Below, piece after piece: positions 1 to 9,450 of a DNA stretch of 64,000 nt (position 1 is its first letter; each line of letters starts with the position of its first letter). The notes beneath the pieces are model-generated. The model did not search any database, was not told where the DNA came from, and saw nothing but the letters and a program-made list of their open reading frames with translations. Source of the stretch: Enterobacter asburiae. GTDB taxonomy: Bacteria > Pseudomonadota > Gammaproteobacteria > Enterobacterales > Enterobacteriaceae. Position numbers and translations under genes: made by a program. The DNA is taken from assembly GCF_007035645.1 (NCBI RefSeq), contig NZ_AP019632.1, positions 1,178,001 through 1,242,000 on the forward strand. Direction: 5' to 3'.

Positions 1-299
1 CTGGATTTACGCGTCTTCTTAATTCAACTCACATCTGTACGCTGAATATTCTTTCACCCTTTAAGCATAGATGTCCATAAAGTTTGAATTTCGAATAAAC
101 TCAGCGGGTAAAATAAAACTCACCCGTTCGGAGGGTTATTTCAAAATATTGCTAGCCGTCACAAAAAATTGAGGCCTCTCCGTTCATATTTATCATAAAT
201 CCCCGCAGGACGTGGGGTACAATCACAGCAATTGGTTAAATAGTCTTCACAATGATGGTCCGTTTTTGTAGAATGCGCATAATAATAAGAGAGGGTGTT
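1..299. other. Intergenic region left of ypfM
   Basis: No convincing gene. In E. coli the next gene on this side is yffB, transcribed away, so this should be a divergent promoter region (inference). The stretch is AT-rich with imperfect short inverted repeats near 105-150. A TACAAT hexamer at 217-222 could be a -10 element for ypfM, but no good -35 is seen. ORFs on the minus strand here have no recognisable similarity. Confidence 0.5.
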
Positions 300-359
300 A
301 TGATTGAACGTGAACTGGGGAACTGGAAAGATTTTATCGAAGGCATGCTTCGTAAATGA
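300..359 (+). CDS. ypfM: YpfM, 19-residue microprotein
   Basis: The ATG at 300 follows a strong ribosome site (GAGAGGG, 5-8 bases upstream) and reads MIERELGNWKDFIEGMLRK, then TGA. As far as I recall this is identical to E. coli YpfM, a 19-residue protein shown to be made but without a known role. It lies convergent to acrD, as in E. coli, with a shared terminator between them. The sequence is soluble and probably amphipathic, with alternating charged and aromatic residues and no membrane segment. It is too short for ordinary gene callers. Confidence 0.9.
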   Translation: MIERELGNWKDFIEGMLRK

Positions 360-430
360 CATTCAGTAAGAATTGCAAGAGCACTAAAATAAGTAAAATA
401 ACCATAGTGTGAATTAATCACACAATAAAA

Positions 431-457
431 AGGCGGCCGATAAAGCCGCCTTTTTTT
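431..457. terminator. Bidirectional terminator between ypfM and acrD
   Basis: A GGCGGC stem at 432-437 pairs with GCCGCC at 445-450 around a 7-base loop. It is flanked by an A run on the left and seven Ts on the right, so it can end both ypfM and acrD. Confidence 0.85.
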
Positions 458-468
458 ATTTCAATCAC

Positions 469-3400
469 TTACTCAGCCCGTTCCTTTAGCGGGAAGCGAC
501 GACGCACCAGCACAAAGAACAACGGCACGAAGTAAATGGCCAGGATGGTTGCCGAAATCATGCCGCCCATCACTCCCGTCCCGACGGCATGCTGGCTGCT
601 GGAGCCTGCACCCGTACTGGTTGCCATCGGCAGTACGCCAAAGACAAACGCCAGCGACGTCATCAGGATCGGGCGTAAGCGCTGACGGCAGGCGTGCAGC
701 GTGGCGGCCATCAGCTCGTGGCCTTTGGCATTCATCTCGTTGGCAAATTCAACGATCAGAATGGCGTTTTTCGCCGATAGCCCAATCACGGTGAGCAGAC
801 CCACCTGGAAGTAAACATCGTTCTCGAGGCCGCGCATCCAGGTCGCCAGCAGCGCACCGATGACGCCAAGCGGCACGACCAGCATGACCGAGAACGGTAC
901 CGACCAGCTTTCATACAGTGCGGCTAGGCAGAGGAAGACCACCAGCAGAGAGAGCGCGTAAAGCGCGGGAGCTTGTGCCCCGGAGAGACGCTCCTGGTAG
1001 GACATGGCCGTCCACTCCAGACCAAAACCGGCGGGCAGCTGCTGGACCAGTTTTTCCATGGTATCCATAGCGGTACCGGTACTGACGCCCGGCGCAGCTT
1101 CCCCGACGATTTCAACCGCAGAGTAGCCGTTATAGCGCTCCAGACGCGGCGAACCGCTCTCCCAGTGCGAGGTGGCAAACGCGGAGAACGGCACCATGCC
1201 GCCAGCGTTATTCCTGACAAACCAGCGGTTTATATCATCCGGCAGCATGCGGAACGGCGCGGCGGACTGGACATACACTTTTTTCACGCGGCCGCGATCC
1301 ATAAAGTCATTCACATAGCTTGAGCCCCACGCCGTTTGCAGGGTGTCGTTGATATCGTTGATCGAGACGCCCAGCGCCTGCGCCTTACGCTGATCGATAT
1401 CCACCTGGAGCTGCGGGCTGTCGTCAAGACCGTTATGGCGGACGCGGGTCAGGCCAGGATCGTTGCCCGCCAGCGCTAACAGCTTATCGCGTGCCGCCAT
1501 CAGCGCCGTGTGGCCCGCACCGGCGTGATCCTGCAGCTCCATATCAAACCCGGCGGAACTGCCCAGACCGCTTATCGCCGGCGGGCTGCTGGCGAAGACG
1601 CGCGCCTCTTTAATATGCGCAAAAGCTTTGGTCGCACGTTCAATAATGGCAAATGACGTTCCCGTTCGGGTATCGCGCTCGTCCCAGTCCTTCAGGCGGA
1701 CGAACATGCGGGCGACGTTCTGCCCGTTTCCGCCCGGGCCAGAGCCCACGGTGGAGAAGACCGACACAACGTTATCTTTCTCTTTGGTGAAGAAGTACTG
1801 CTCCACTTTCTGGACCACTTTCAGCGTCTGCTGCTGCGTTGCGCCGCTCGGGAGCTGCACCGAGGTGGTGAACATGCCCCGGTCTTCCATAGGCAGGAAC
1901 GAGGTGGGGAGATGCATAAACAGCCAGACCATGCCGCCCAGCAGCACAACGTAAATCATCATCCAGCGCAGGCTGCGATGGAGCACGCCACCGACGGCAG
2001 ATTCATACCGCGCGGCATTGCGGTTGAACATCCGGTTAAACCAGCCGAAGAACCCTTTTTGCCCGTGCTGCTCCCCTTTGTGCAGCGGTTTCAGAATGGT
2101 GGCGCACAGCGCAGGGGTGAGGATCAGCGCCACCAGCACGGAGAGCACCATCGCCGAGACGATGGTTATTGAGAACTGACGGTAAATCGCCCCGGTGGTG
2201 CCGCCAAAGAAGGCCATCGGGATAAAGACGGCCGACAGCACCATCGCGATACCGACCAGCGCCCCCTGAATTTGCCCCATGGATTTGCGCGTCGCCTGGC
2301 GCGGCGAGAGTCCTTCTTCGCTCATGATGCGTTCGACGTTTTCAACCACCACGATGGCATCATCCACCAGAAGGCCAATCGCCAGCACCATTGCAAACAT
2401 CGTCAGGGTGTTAATGCTGTACCCGAACGCGTACAGCACCGCAAAGGTCCCCAGCAGCACCACGGGGACGGCAATGGTTGGGATCAGCGTCGCGCGGAAG
2501 TTTTGCAGGAACAGGTACATCACCAGGAATACCAGTGCGATGGCTTCCAGCAGGGTCTTCACCACGTCCTCGATCGACGCTTTAACGAAGGAGGTGGTTT
2601 CGTAGGCGACTTTGTACTCCAGCCCGTGCGGGAAATACTGTGAAAGCTCGTCCAGACGGTCCAGCACCAGTTTCGCCGTGGCCATTTCGTTTGCGCCGGA
2701 GGCAAGCTTTATCCCCAGACCGGAGGCCTGATTGCCGTTAAAGCGGCTCAGGTAGTCATATTTTTCCGCCCCCATTTCCACCGTGGCGACATCGCCCAGA
2801 CGCACTTCCGACCCATCCTGATTCACGCGCAGGGTGATGTTGCGGAACTGGTCCGGCGTCTGCAGCAGGGATTGCGAATTAATGGTGGCGTTCAGGGCCT
2901 GCTTATCGACGGACGGCGTTCCCCCCAGCTGCCCCACCGCAATCTGGGCGTTCTGGGCCTTGATGGCATTCGTCACGTCGGTTGCCGTCATCTGGACGCT
3001 GTTCAGCTTGTTGGGATCGAGCCAGATGCGCATAGAGTATTGTGAGCCATAGGCGTCGATATCCCCGACGCCGTTGATACGGCTGATGGGATCCTGAATA
3101 TTACTGGCGACGTAGTCCGCAATGTCCTGTTTATCCATCGAGCCATCTGTCGAGACAAACGCGATGGTCAAAATGTTGGTATCACCGGTTTTACGCACGG
3201 TCACGCCCTGATTCTGCACCGCCTGGGGCAGCTTGCGCATGGCCGACTGCAGCTGGTTTTGCACCTGCTGCACCGCTTCGTCCGGGTCGGTGCCCGCCTT
3301 AAAGCTCAGGGTAACCGTCGCCTGGCCCGTGGCGCTACTTTGCGAGGACATGTACATCAGGTTATCCAGACCCGTCATGTTCTGCTCGATAACCTGCGTC

Positions 3401-3582
3401 ACGGTGTTTTCCAGCGTTTGTGCGGAAGCGCCGGGGTAGTTTGCTGTTACGCGCACGTTAGGCGGTGCCAGATCGGGGTATTGCTCAACAGGCAGTGAAG
3501 TAATCGCCAGGACACCTGTCAGACACAACAGGATGGCAAGCACCCAGGCAAAAATGGGGCGATCGATGAAAAAATTCGCCAT
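469..3582 (-). CDS. acrD: Multidrug efflux RND permease AcrD
   Basis: A 1037-residue inner-membrane proton-driven pump. In E. coli AcrD works with AcrA and TolC and exports aminoglycosides and other hydrophilic or anionic compounds. The protein begins [16 protein letters not shown], the standard RND start, and has full family length with two repeats of six membrane segments and large periplasmic loops. The proton-relay pair of aspartates is visible in [15 protein letters not shown] (near residues 407-408). Assignment to AcrD rather than AcrB rests on similarity across the periplasmic domains and on the neighbours narQ, aegA and ypfM. A BaeR-like site lies upstream. No acrA is nearby, as usual for acrD. 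Confidence 0.95.
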   Translation of the reverse strand: MANFFIDRPIFAWVLAILLCLTGVLAITSLPVEQYPDLAPPNVRVTANYPGASAQTLENTVTQVIEQNMTGLDNLMYMSSQSSATGQATVTLSFKAGTDPDEAVQQVQNQLQSAMRKLPQAVQNQGVTVRKTGDTNILTIAFVSTDGSMDKQDIADYVASNIQDPISRINGVGDIDAYGSQYSMRIWLDPNKLNSVQMTATDVTNAIKAQNAQIAVGQLGGTPSVDKQALNATINSQSLLQTPDQFRNITLRVNQDGSEVRLGDVATVEMGAEKYDYLSRFNGNQASGLGIKLASGANEMATAKLVLDRLDELSQYFPHGLEYKVAYETTSFVKASIEDVVKTLLEAIALVFLVMYLFLQNFRATLIPTIAVPVVLLGTFAVLYAFGYSINTLTMFAMVLAIGLLVDDAIVVVENVERIMSEEGLSPRQATRKSMGQIQGALVGIAMVLSAVFIPMAFFGGTTGAIYRQFSITIVSAMVLSVLVALILTPALCATILKPLHKGEQHGQKGFFGWFNRMFNRNAARYESAVGGVLHRSLRWMMIYVVLLGGMVWLFMHLPTSFLPMEDRGMFTTSVQLPSGATQQQTLKVVQKVEQYFFTKEKDNVVSVFSTVGSGPGGNGQNVARMFVRLKDWDERDTRTGTSFAIIERATKAFAHIKEARVFASSPPAISGLGSSAGFDMELQDHAGAGHTALMAARDKLLALAGNDPGLTRVRHNGLDDSPQLQVDIDQRKAQALGVSINDINDTLQTAWGSSYVNDFMDRGRVKKVYVQSAAPFRMLPDDINRWFVRNNAGGMVPFSAFATSHWESGSPRLERYNGYSAVEIVGEAAPGVSTGTAMDTMEKLVQQLPAGFGLEWTAMSYQERLSGAQAPALYALSLLVVFLCLAALYESWSVPFSVMLVVPLGVIGALLATWMRGLENDVYFQVGLLTVIGLSAKNAILIVEFANEMNAKGHELMAATLHACRQRLRPILMTSLAFVFGVLPMATSTGAGSSSQHAVGTGVMGGMISATILAIYFVPLFFVLVRRRFPLKERAE

Positions 3583-3653
3583 GAAAGAGTGACCTCGTTT
3601 TGCTGCACGTCATTATTGTTTATTGCCCGCATAACTTTAGCGGTAAGGCCCAG

Positions 3654-3702
<49 letters not shown>

Positions 3703-3724
3703 CCCTGCGCTTCCCTCTTTACCG

Positions 3725-5419
3725 TTATTTACCCGTTAACGGCGTGGGCGCCGGGAACGTCACGCTGACCAGCGTGCCGCCGTTTTGCGGCTGCGAGAAG
3801 TGCAGCATCCCGCCGAGCCGTTGCGCGCGTTCGCGCATAATGTTCAGGCCGTAGTGTCCCGGCGGCTCGCTGGCTTCGCCAATCCCGATGCCGTTATCGC
3901 GTATGCTGACGCTGTGCGTACCGTCCACGGCGGTCACGCAGCTGACGGTGATCTCGCTGGCCTGCGCGTGCTTAATGGCGTTCAGCACGGCCTCACGCAC
4001 GATCTGCAGCAAATGCACCTGCTTTTGCGCGTCCAGCGCCAGCGAGGAGAGGCGGCAGTCGAGATGCAGCTTCGCCTGCGTCTGGCTCTGCAGGACGTCG
4101 AGGGACTCCTGCAGCGCCGCGGGTAAGTTCGCGTGGTTGAGCGTCAGGCGGAAGGTGGTAAGCAGCTCGCGAAGCTGCTGCCAGGCATTGTTCAGCTCGC
4201 GGGAGAAGTCGGTGATGATGGTCTGCGCCGGGGTATTTTCCTCGGGCACGGCGCGTTTGAGTAGCGCAAGCTGAATGCGCAGATACGACAGCACCTGCGC
4301 CAGCGAATCGTGCAGCTCGCGTGCAATGGTGGCGCGCTCTTCCATCAGCAGCAGCTGCTGGTAATGTTTTTGCGCCTGGTTAAAGTACAGCCCGCGCCCG
4401 AGCATGGTCGCCACGCTTCTCATCAGCGGAAGGGGAACGCTGTCCGTCTCGCTTTGCCAGCGCAGCTCGCCGTAAAGGGTGTCCTGCATCAGTACCGGCA
4501 GGTGCTGCAGAGGAATGCCATGTGACTCCGTCCCTTCAGACAGCCGCCAGTCGTCGCTGGTGCGCAGTTCGAGATAATTCATCTGCGTATAGTCATGGAC
4601 AATCTGCAGGATATGCCGGAAGCAGTGGCTGTCTATCTGGCCGGTATTCAGCGCCTGAGAGCATTTGAACAGCATGTCGAGCTGCTGGTGGGCTTCATGC
4701 AGATGCCGAGTCTTTTCCGCGACCGAGGCTTCGAGCGAACGGTAGAGCGTAGCCAGCTCGGCGGACATGTGGTTGAAGGCGCGGGAGAGTTGGCCCAGCT
4801 CGTTCGGCAGGGCGGTATCGGGCGCCGGGGTTGCAAATTCCCCTCGCTCAACCCGTTCGCTGGCCGCCACCAGATTGTTAAGCGGCAACACCACCTGGCG
4901 ACGGATGCGTCGCAGCGTAAACAGCGTCAGCAGCAGGATCCCGAGAGCGCCCGCCAGCGAGAGCAGGGTCACCGTCTGGATTTTATGTTCGGTGTAGTGC
5001 TGGAGGGCGAGCACAAAGGCATCAATGCGGCCGACAAAATCCTCAATGTGGGTTTGATACCACGCGCTGTCGCCGCGGGCGATGCGCGCATCCATCTCCA
5101 GCCAGGCTACGTGCAGCTGCTGGTAGCGCGCTTTAACATTGTCCGGGACGTACCAGCGGTTCAGCTTCTGCAGGGCAGGCGCGCTCAGCGTCCGTTGCCA
5201 GCTGTCGCGATGCGCGGCAAGGGCATGGCTGTTGCGCTGCATCTCGTAGCCCAGACGATAGCTCTGCATGCGCAGCGAACCCGCGATATTAATGGCTTCG
5301 GCGTCACGCTGGCTGCTGGCTAGCGTCAGCAGCGCGACGGTACTGGTCAGCACCGATAAGGCAATTATCGAAAAGAAGGCCCAGGCAAGGCTTCCGGAAA
5401 CGGGTCGTTTAACGGTCAC
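3725..5419 (-). CDS. narQ: Nitrate/nitrite sensor histidine kinase NarQ
   Basis: Inner-membrane sensor kinase that detects nitrate and nitrite and phosphorylates NarL/NarP to control anaerobic respiration. I take the GTG at 5419 as the start, giving about 564 residues beginning V/M-T-V-K-R-P. This matches the E. coli start (566 aa) and has GAGAG upstream; the longer reading frame adds an unrelated 39 residues. It has a first membrane segment near residues 14-36, the ligand-binding P-box in the periplasmic part (RDAEAINIAGSLRMQSYRLG), a second membrane segment, HAMP, a central GAF-like region, the phospho-acceptor in RATIARELHDSLAQ, and HATPase motifs DNGIGIG and GHYGLNIM. Confidence 0.93.
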   Translation of the reverse strand: MTVKRPVSGSLAWAFFSIIALSVLTSTVALLTLASSQRDAEAINIAGSLRMQSYRLGYEMQRNSHALAAHRDSWQRTLSAPALQKLNRWYVPDNVKARYQQLHVAWLEMDARIARGDSAWYQTHIEDFVGRIDAFVLALQHYTEHKIQTVTLLSLAGALGILLLTLFTLRRIRRQVVLPLNNLVAASERVERGEFATPAPDTALPNELGQLSRAFNHMSAELATLYRSLEASVAEKTRHLHEAHQQLDMLFKCSQALNTGQIDSHCFRHILQIVHDYTQMNYLELRTSDDWRLSEGTESHGIPLQHLPVLMQDTLYGELRWQSETDSVPLPLMRSVATMLGRGLYFNQAQKHYQQLLLMEERATIARELHDSLAQVLSYLRIQLALLKRAVPEENTPAQTIITDFSRELNNAWQQLRELLTTFRLTLNHANLPAALQESLDVLQSQTQAKLHLDCRLSSLALDAQKQVHLLQIVREAVLNAIKHAQASEITVSCVTAVDGTHSVSIRDNGIGIGEASEPPGHYGLNIMRERAQRLGGMLHFSQPQNGGTLVSVTFPAPTPLTGK

Positions 5420-5571
5420 AGAACGGCTCTCTGAATAAAATTGATCTGCTACAGGTTCACTGTAAATAATTCGGCATTCCGGGCATTTGAACATTGCCCG
5501 ATCGCGCCGTGATGCGTAAATACCATATTCATACAAAGAATAAGGTTATTGAACCAAAAACAGGTGTGGTT

Positions 5572-7548
5572 ATGAATCGTTTTATTATGGCTAACAGCCA
5601 GCAGTGCATCGGGTGTCGTGCCTGCGAAGTGGCCTGCGTGATGGCGCACAACGATGAGCAGCACGTCCTGAGCGAGCGCCATTTTCATCCCCGCATTACG
5701 GTCCTGCGAGCCGGCGAGAAGAGTAGTCCCGTCACCTGCCATCACTGTGAAAATGCGCCCTGCGCGCAAAGCTGTCCGAACGGCGCCATCAGCAAATGCG
5801 ATGACAGCGTACAGGTGAATCAACAAAAATGCATCGGCTGTAAGGCCTGCGTGGTGGCCTGCCCGTTTGGCACGATGGAGATTATCGTCACCCCGCTCGA
5901 CAGCGGCGGCGTGAAGGCCTCGGCGAATAAATGCGATCTCTGTCTGACGCGGCCACACGGCCCGGCCTGTATCGAAAATTGCCCGGCAGATGTCCTCTCA
6001 CTGGCGACGCCTGCTGTCCTTGATACTCTGGCGAAATCGCGCCGCCAGCGCACGGCCTGCCTGGAAGCGCAGCCCTGGCATGCGGAAGCCGTCAGAGAGG
6101 ACGCTTCGCGCACCAAACTGCATCAGATGCAAACAACCCCGCCACGCGGCGAGCCCGACAAGCTGGCTGCCGCAGAACGCGTGGGCCATTTTAACGAAAT
6201 TTACCTGCCGTTCCGGGACGAGCAGGCCGCCCGCGAGGCGTCGCGCTGCCTGAAATGCGGCGAGCACAGCATTTGCGAATGGACCTGCCCGCTGCATAAC
6301 CACATCCCGCAGTGGATCGAGCGTATCAACGCGGGGGATATCGCCGGCGCGGTCGAGCTTTCACATCAGACCAACTGTTTACCTGAAATTACCGGCCGCG
6401 TCTGTCCGCAGGACCGATTATGCGAAGGTGCCTGCACAATACGTGAAGAGGCGGGATCCGTGACCATCGGTAACATCGAGCGCTATATCTCCGATCGGGC
6501 GCTGGTGATGGGCTGGCGGCCGGATATGTCCGCCGTCACGCCGACAGGTAAACGTGTTGCGATCGTCGGCGCGGGGCCCGCCGGGCTGGCGTGCGCCGAC
6601 GTGCTGGCGCGCAGCGGCGCGAGTGTGACGGTCTATGACCGGCATCCGGAAATTGGCGGATTGCTGACCTTTGGCATCCCGGCATTCAAGCTGGACAAAT
6701 CGCTGCTCGCGCGGCGCAGAGAGATATTTACCGCGATGGGGATCCGCTTCGAGCTGAACTGCGAGGTGGGCCAGGACGTGTCGATGTCGCAGTTAAAGAA
6801 CGAGTATGACGCCCTGTTTATTGGCGTGGGAACCTACCGCTCGATGAAGGCGAGTATCCCGCACGAGGACGCGCCTGGGGTCTATGACGCGCTGCCTTTC
6901 CTGATGGGCAACACTCGACACGTTATGGGGCTGGAGTCGACGGCCAGCGAACCGTTTATCGACACCCATGGCTTAAACGTGGTGGTGCTTGGCGGGGGCG
7001 ATACCGCGATGGACTGCGTCCGCACCGCGTTACGCCACGGCGCGGCAAAGGTGACCTGCGCCTATCGTCGGGATGAGGCCAATATGCCGGGCTCGAAGAA
7101 AGAGGTGAAGAACGCCCGAGAAGAGGGCGCGGCGTTTGAATTTAACGTCCAGCCGGTTGAGCTGACGCTGGATCCGAACGGTAAGGTCAACGGTATCCGA
7201 ATGCTGCGTACCGAGCTCGGTGAACCGGACGCGCAGGGACGGCGTCGACCGGTTCCCGTGGCGGGCAGCGAGTTCGTGATGGCGGCAGATGCGGTCATCA
7301 TGGCGTTTGGTTTTAACCCGCACGCGATGCCGTGGCTGCAGGCGCAGGGTGTCGAAACGGATGACCGGGGGCGGATCGTTGCCTCCGTCGAGAGCCGCTA
7401 CCGTTACCAGACGACTAACCCACAGATCTTCGCCGGGGGCGATGCGGTACGCGGCGCGGATCTGGTGGTGACCGCAATGGCGGAAGGGCGTCATGCGGCG
7501 CAGGGGATACTCGACTGGCTTGGGGTTAACGCGCCAAATCATCATTAA
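5572..7548 (+). CDS. aegA: AegA, FeS/flavin oxidoreductase fusion
   Basis: A 658-residue soluble protein. The N-terminus is a polyferredoxin with several CxxCxxCxxxC clusters (CIGCRACEVAC, CIGCKACVVAC). The C-terminal two-thirds resembles the glutamate synthase small subunit family: more cysteine clusters (CLKCGEHSICEWTC), an FAD-binding GAGPAGLACAD motif and an NADPH-binding GGGDTAMDCVRTALRHGA motif. E. coli AegA (659 aa) is anaerobically expressed and linked to formate-dependent urate breakdown. The start at 5572 (MNRFIMANSQQC) matches E. coli. It is divergent from narQ across about 150 bases, which hold an FNR-like half site (TTGAT) and a NarL/P-like heptamer (TACCATA). Confidence 0.93.
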   Translation: MNRFIMANSQQCIGCRACEVACVMAHNDEQHVLSERHFHPRITVLRAGEKSSPVTCHHCENAPCAQSCPNGAISKCDDSVQVNQQKCIGCKACVVACPFGTMEIIVTPLDSGGVKASANKCDLCLTRPHGPACIENCPADVLSLATPAVLDTLAKSRRQRTACLEAQPWHAEAVREDASRTKLHQMQTTPPRGEPDKLAAAERVGHFNEIYLPFRDEQAAREASRCLKCGEHSICEWTCPLHNHIPQWIERINAGDIAGAVELSHQTNCLPEITGRVCPQDRLCEGACTIREEAGSVTIGNIERYISDRALVMGWRPDMSAVTPTGKRVAIVGAGPAGLACADVLARSGASVTVYDRHPEIGGLLTFGIPAFKLDKSLLARRREIFTAMGIRFELNCEVGQDVSMSQLKNEYDALFIGVGTYRSMKASIPHEDAPGVYDALPFLMGNTRHVMGLESTASEPFIDTHGLNVVVLGGGDTAMDCVRTALRHGAAKVTCAYRRDEANMPGSKKEVKNAREEGAAFEFNVQPVELTLDPNGKVNGIRMLRTELGEPDAQGRRRPVPVAGSEFVMAADAVIMAFGFNPHAMPWLQAQGVETDDRGRIVASVESRYRYQTTNPQIFAGGDAVRGADLVVTAMAEGRHAAQGILDWLGVNAPNHH

Positions 7549-7614
7549 ACCGGCGGGCGACAAAGCGGGATTCACGGCGTAGTATAAGACGACTCATTGT
7601 GTTGTGGAGCCCGT

Positions 7615-8208
7615 ATGACCTTGAAAATTGACGTTATCAAAGACAAAATTCTCTCTGAAAACTACTTTGTCCTGCGTAACATCACCTATGATCTTACACG
7701 TAACAACGGTGAGGTGATCCGCCACAAACGCGAGGTTTACGACCGTGGCAACGGGGCAACCATTCTGCTCTATAACCGTGAAAAGCAGAGCGTGGTGCTG
7801 ATCCGTCAGTTCAGGGTGGCGACATGGGTTAATGGCAACCCTGACGGACGTCTGATTGAAACCTGCGCGGGCCTGCTCGATGATGATGAGCCGGAAGTTT
7901 GTATCCGCAAAGAGGCCGTGGAAGAGACCGGCTTCGAAGTGGGCGAGGTCAAAAAGGTCTTCGAGCTGTTTATGTCGCCGGGCGGCGTAACGGAAATTGT
8001 GCATTTCTTCATTGCGGAATACAGCGACGCGCAGCGCACTCACCGGGGCGGTGGCGTGGAGGATGAAGATATCGAAGTGCTGGAGCTTCCTTTTGCCTGG
8101 GCGGTGGAGATGGTGCGTTCAGGCGAAATCAGGGATGGTAAAGCGGTGATATTACTGCAGTATTTACAGACAACCGGGCTGATGAACACCACTTTCGAAC
8201 GGATATAG
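7615..8208 (+). CDS. nudK: GDP-mannose pyrophosphatase NudK
   Basis: A 197-residue Nudix hydrolase that splits GDP-mannose to GMP and mannose-1-phosphate (E. coli activity). The Nudix box runs from the [20 protein letters not shown] segment into TGFEVGEV, with the catalytic REEXEE-type core appearing as RKEAVEET. The start at 7615 ([18 protein letters not shown]) matches E. coli. The C-terminus runs a few residues longer than the 191-residue E. coli protein. Confidence 0.92.
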   Translation: MTLKIDVIKDKILSENYFVLRNITYDLTRNNGEVIRHKREVYDRGNGATILLYNREKQSVVLIRQFRVATWVNGNPDGRLIETCAGLLDDDEPEVCIRKEAVEETGFEVGEVKKVFELFMSPGGVTEIVHFFIAEYSDAQRTHRGGGVEDEDIEVLELPFAWAVEMVRSGEIRDGKAVILLQYLQTTGLMNTTFERI

Positions 8209-8309
8209 CCTGTTTTTCGGGTATATCTGATAAATCCGATTGAGCAACCCCGGCGGGAACACGAAGATACTGCCCAGTTAAGCGTTTTCGTTCCGGGATT
8301 GTGTCATTC

Positions 8310-9353
8310 ATGCGCTACAGCGTCTTTTTGTTTTACCTGTTTTGTGTGCTCCTCGCGCCGCAGGTGCGGGCTGCACCTGCCCAGCAAGCCTTCTCCGACT
8401 GGCAGGTAACCTGCAATAACCAGAATTTTTGCCTCGCACGCAACACGGGTGAACACCGTGGTCTGGTCATGACGCTCACCCGTAGCGCCGGGGCGAAAAC
8501 GGACGCCACGCTGCGTATCGATCTCGGCGGCCTTGATACGCCCTCGGTAAAAGAGCCAGAGATTGCCCCCCGGCTGCTGCTGGATAACGTTCCCCTGAAG
8601 CTGGACAAACAGCGCTGGCAGCTCACGCCCTGGCATCTTAAAACGGACGATGCGGCTACCATCACCGCCTTTCTGAAAAACATCCAGGAAGGGAAGGCCC
8701 TGACCCTGCGCGACGGTAAGCAGGTTATTTCACTGACCGGGCTTAAGGCCGCGCTGCTGTTCATTGATGCGCAGCAAAAGCGCGTCGGCAGTGAAACCGC
8801 GTGGATCAAGAAAGGTGACGATCCGCCGTTAAGCGTTCCGCCTGCTCCTGCCCTTAAAAAGGTGGCGGTCGTCAACCCGACCCCGACGCCGCTCTCCCAC
8901 GCCGAACTGAACGACCTGCTGGACTATGGTACCGGGCGGATGAACGCAAGCCAGTGCTCGCTGGATCCTAACCGTCGGGAAGTGCGCGTCACCGCGTTAA
9001 CCGATGACAAAGCGCTGCTGATCGTCAGCTGCGAGGCGGGGGCCTATAACACGGTCGATCTGGCGTGGCTGGTATCGCGTAAAAAACCGTTCACCGCGCG
9101 CAGCGTCAGGCTGCGTCTGCCGTTTACGCCATCAGGCGACGGGAGCGAAATGGAGTTGATGAACGCCAGCTTCGATGAAAAGACGCGCGAGCTGACAACG
9201 CTCGCGCTGGGGCGCGGTTTGGGTGATTGCGGGATCCAGACGCGCTGGCGTTTTGACGGCCAGCGCTTCCGCCTGGTGCGCTACGCCGAGGAGCCCAGCT
9301 GCGACAACTGGAACGGGCCAGATGCCTGGCCCACGCTGTGGATCACGCGGTAG
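8310..9353 (+). CDS. ypfG: YpfG, DUF1176 exported protein
   Basis: A 347-residue protein of the DUF1176 family, the same length as E. coli YpfG when the ATG at 8310 is used. A GTG nine bases earlier is possible but badly spaced from GGGA. It has a clear signal peptide (MRYSVFLFYLFCVLLAPQVRA, cleavage likely after ARA), so it is periplasmic. Pairs of cysteines in the mature part (for example CNNQNFC and CGIQ...CDNW) suggest disulfides. The function is not established. It sits between nudK and the convergent talA-tktB pair, as in E. coli. Confidence 0.85.
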   Translation: MRYSVFLFYLFCVLLAPQVRAAPAQQAFSDWQVTCNNQNFCLARNTGEHRGLVMTLTRSAGAKTDATLRIDLGGLDTPSVKEPEIAPRLLLDNVPLKLDKQRWQLTPWHLKTDDAATITAFLKNIQEGKALTLRDGKQVISLTGLKAALLFIDAQQKRVGSETAWIKKGDDPPLSVPPAPALKKVAVVNPTPTPLSHAELNDLLDYGTGRMNASQCSLDPNRREVRVTALTDDKALLIVSCEAGAYNTVDLAWLVSRKKPFTARSVRLRLPFTPSGDGSEMELMNASFDEKTRELTTLALGRGLGDCGIQTRWRFDGQRFRLVRYAEEPSCDNWNGPDAWPTLWITR

Positions 9354-9359
9354 TTTTAT

Positions 9360-9437
9360 GCCGGGTGGCGCTGTTGCTTACCCGGCCTACGGTTTGGCGG
9401 TTTTAGTAGGCCGGGTAAGGCGTAGCCGCCACCCGGC
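9360..9437. repeat. REP/BIME element
   Basis: Two inverted copies of a REP-type palindrome, 9360-9390 and 9406-9437, built around GCCGGGTGGCG and TTACCCGGCCTAC. It lies between the convergent ends of ypfG and tktB, the usual place for such elements. A close relative is at 23493-23564. Confidence 0.88.
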
Positions 9438-9450
9438 AACGCAGACCCCA

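Noticed and set aside
159-362. Minus-strand 67-codon ORF over ypfM
   Set aside because: It is antisense to the conserved YpfM peptide and has no recognisable domain or good start.
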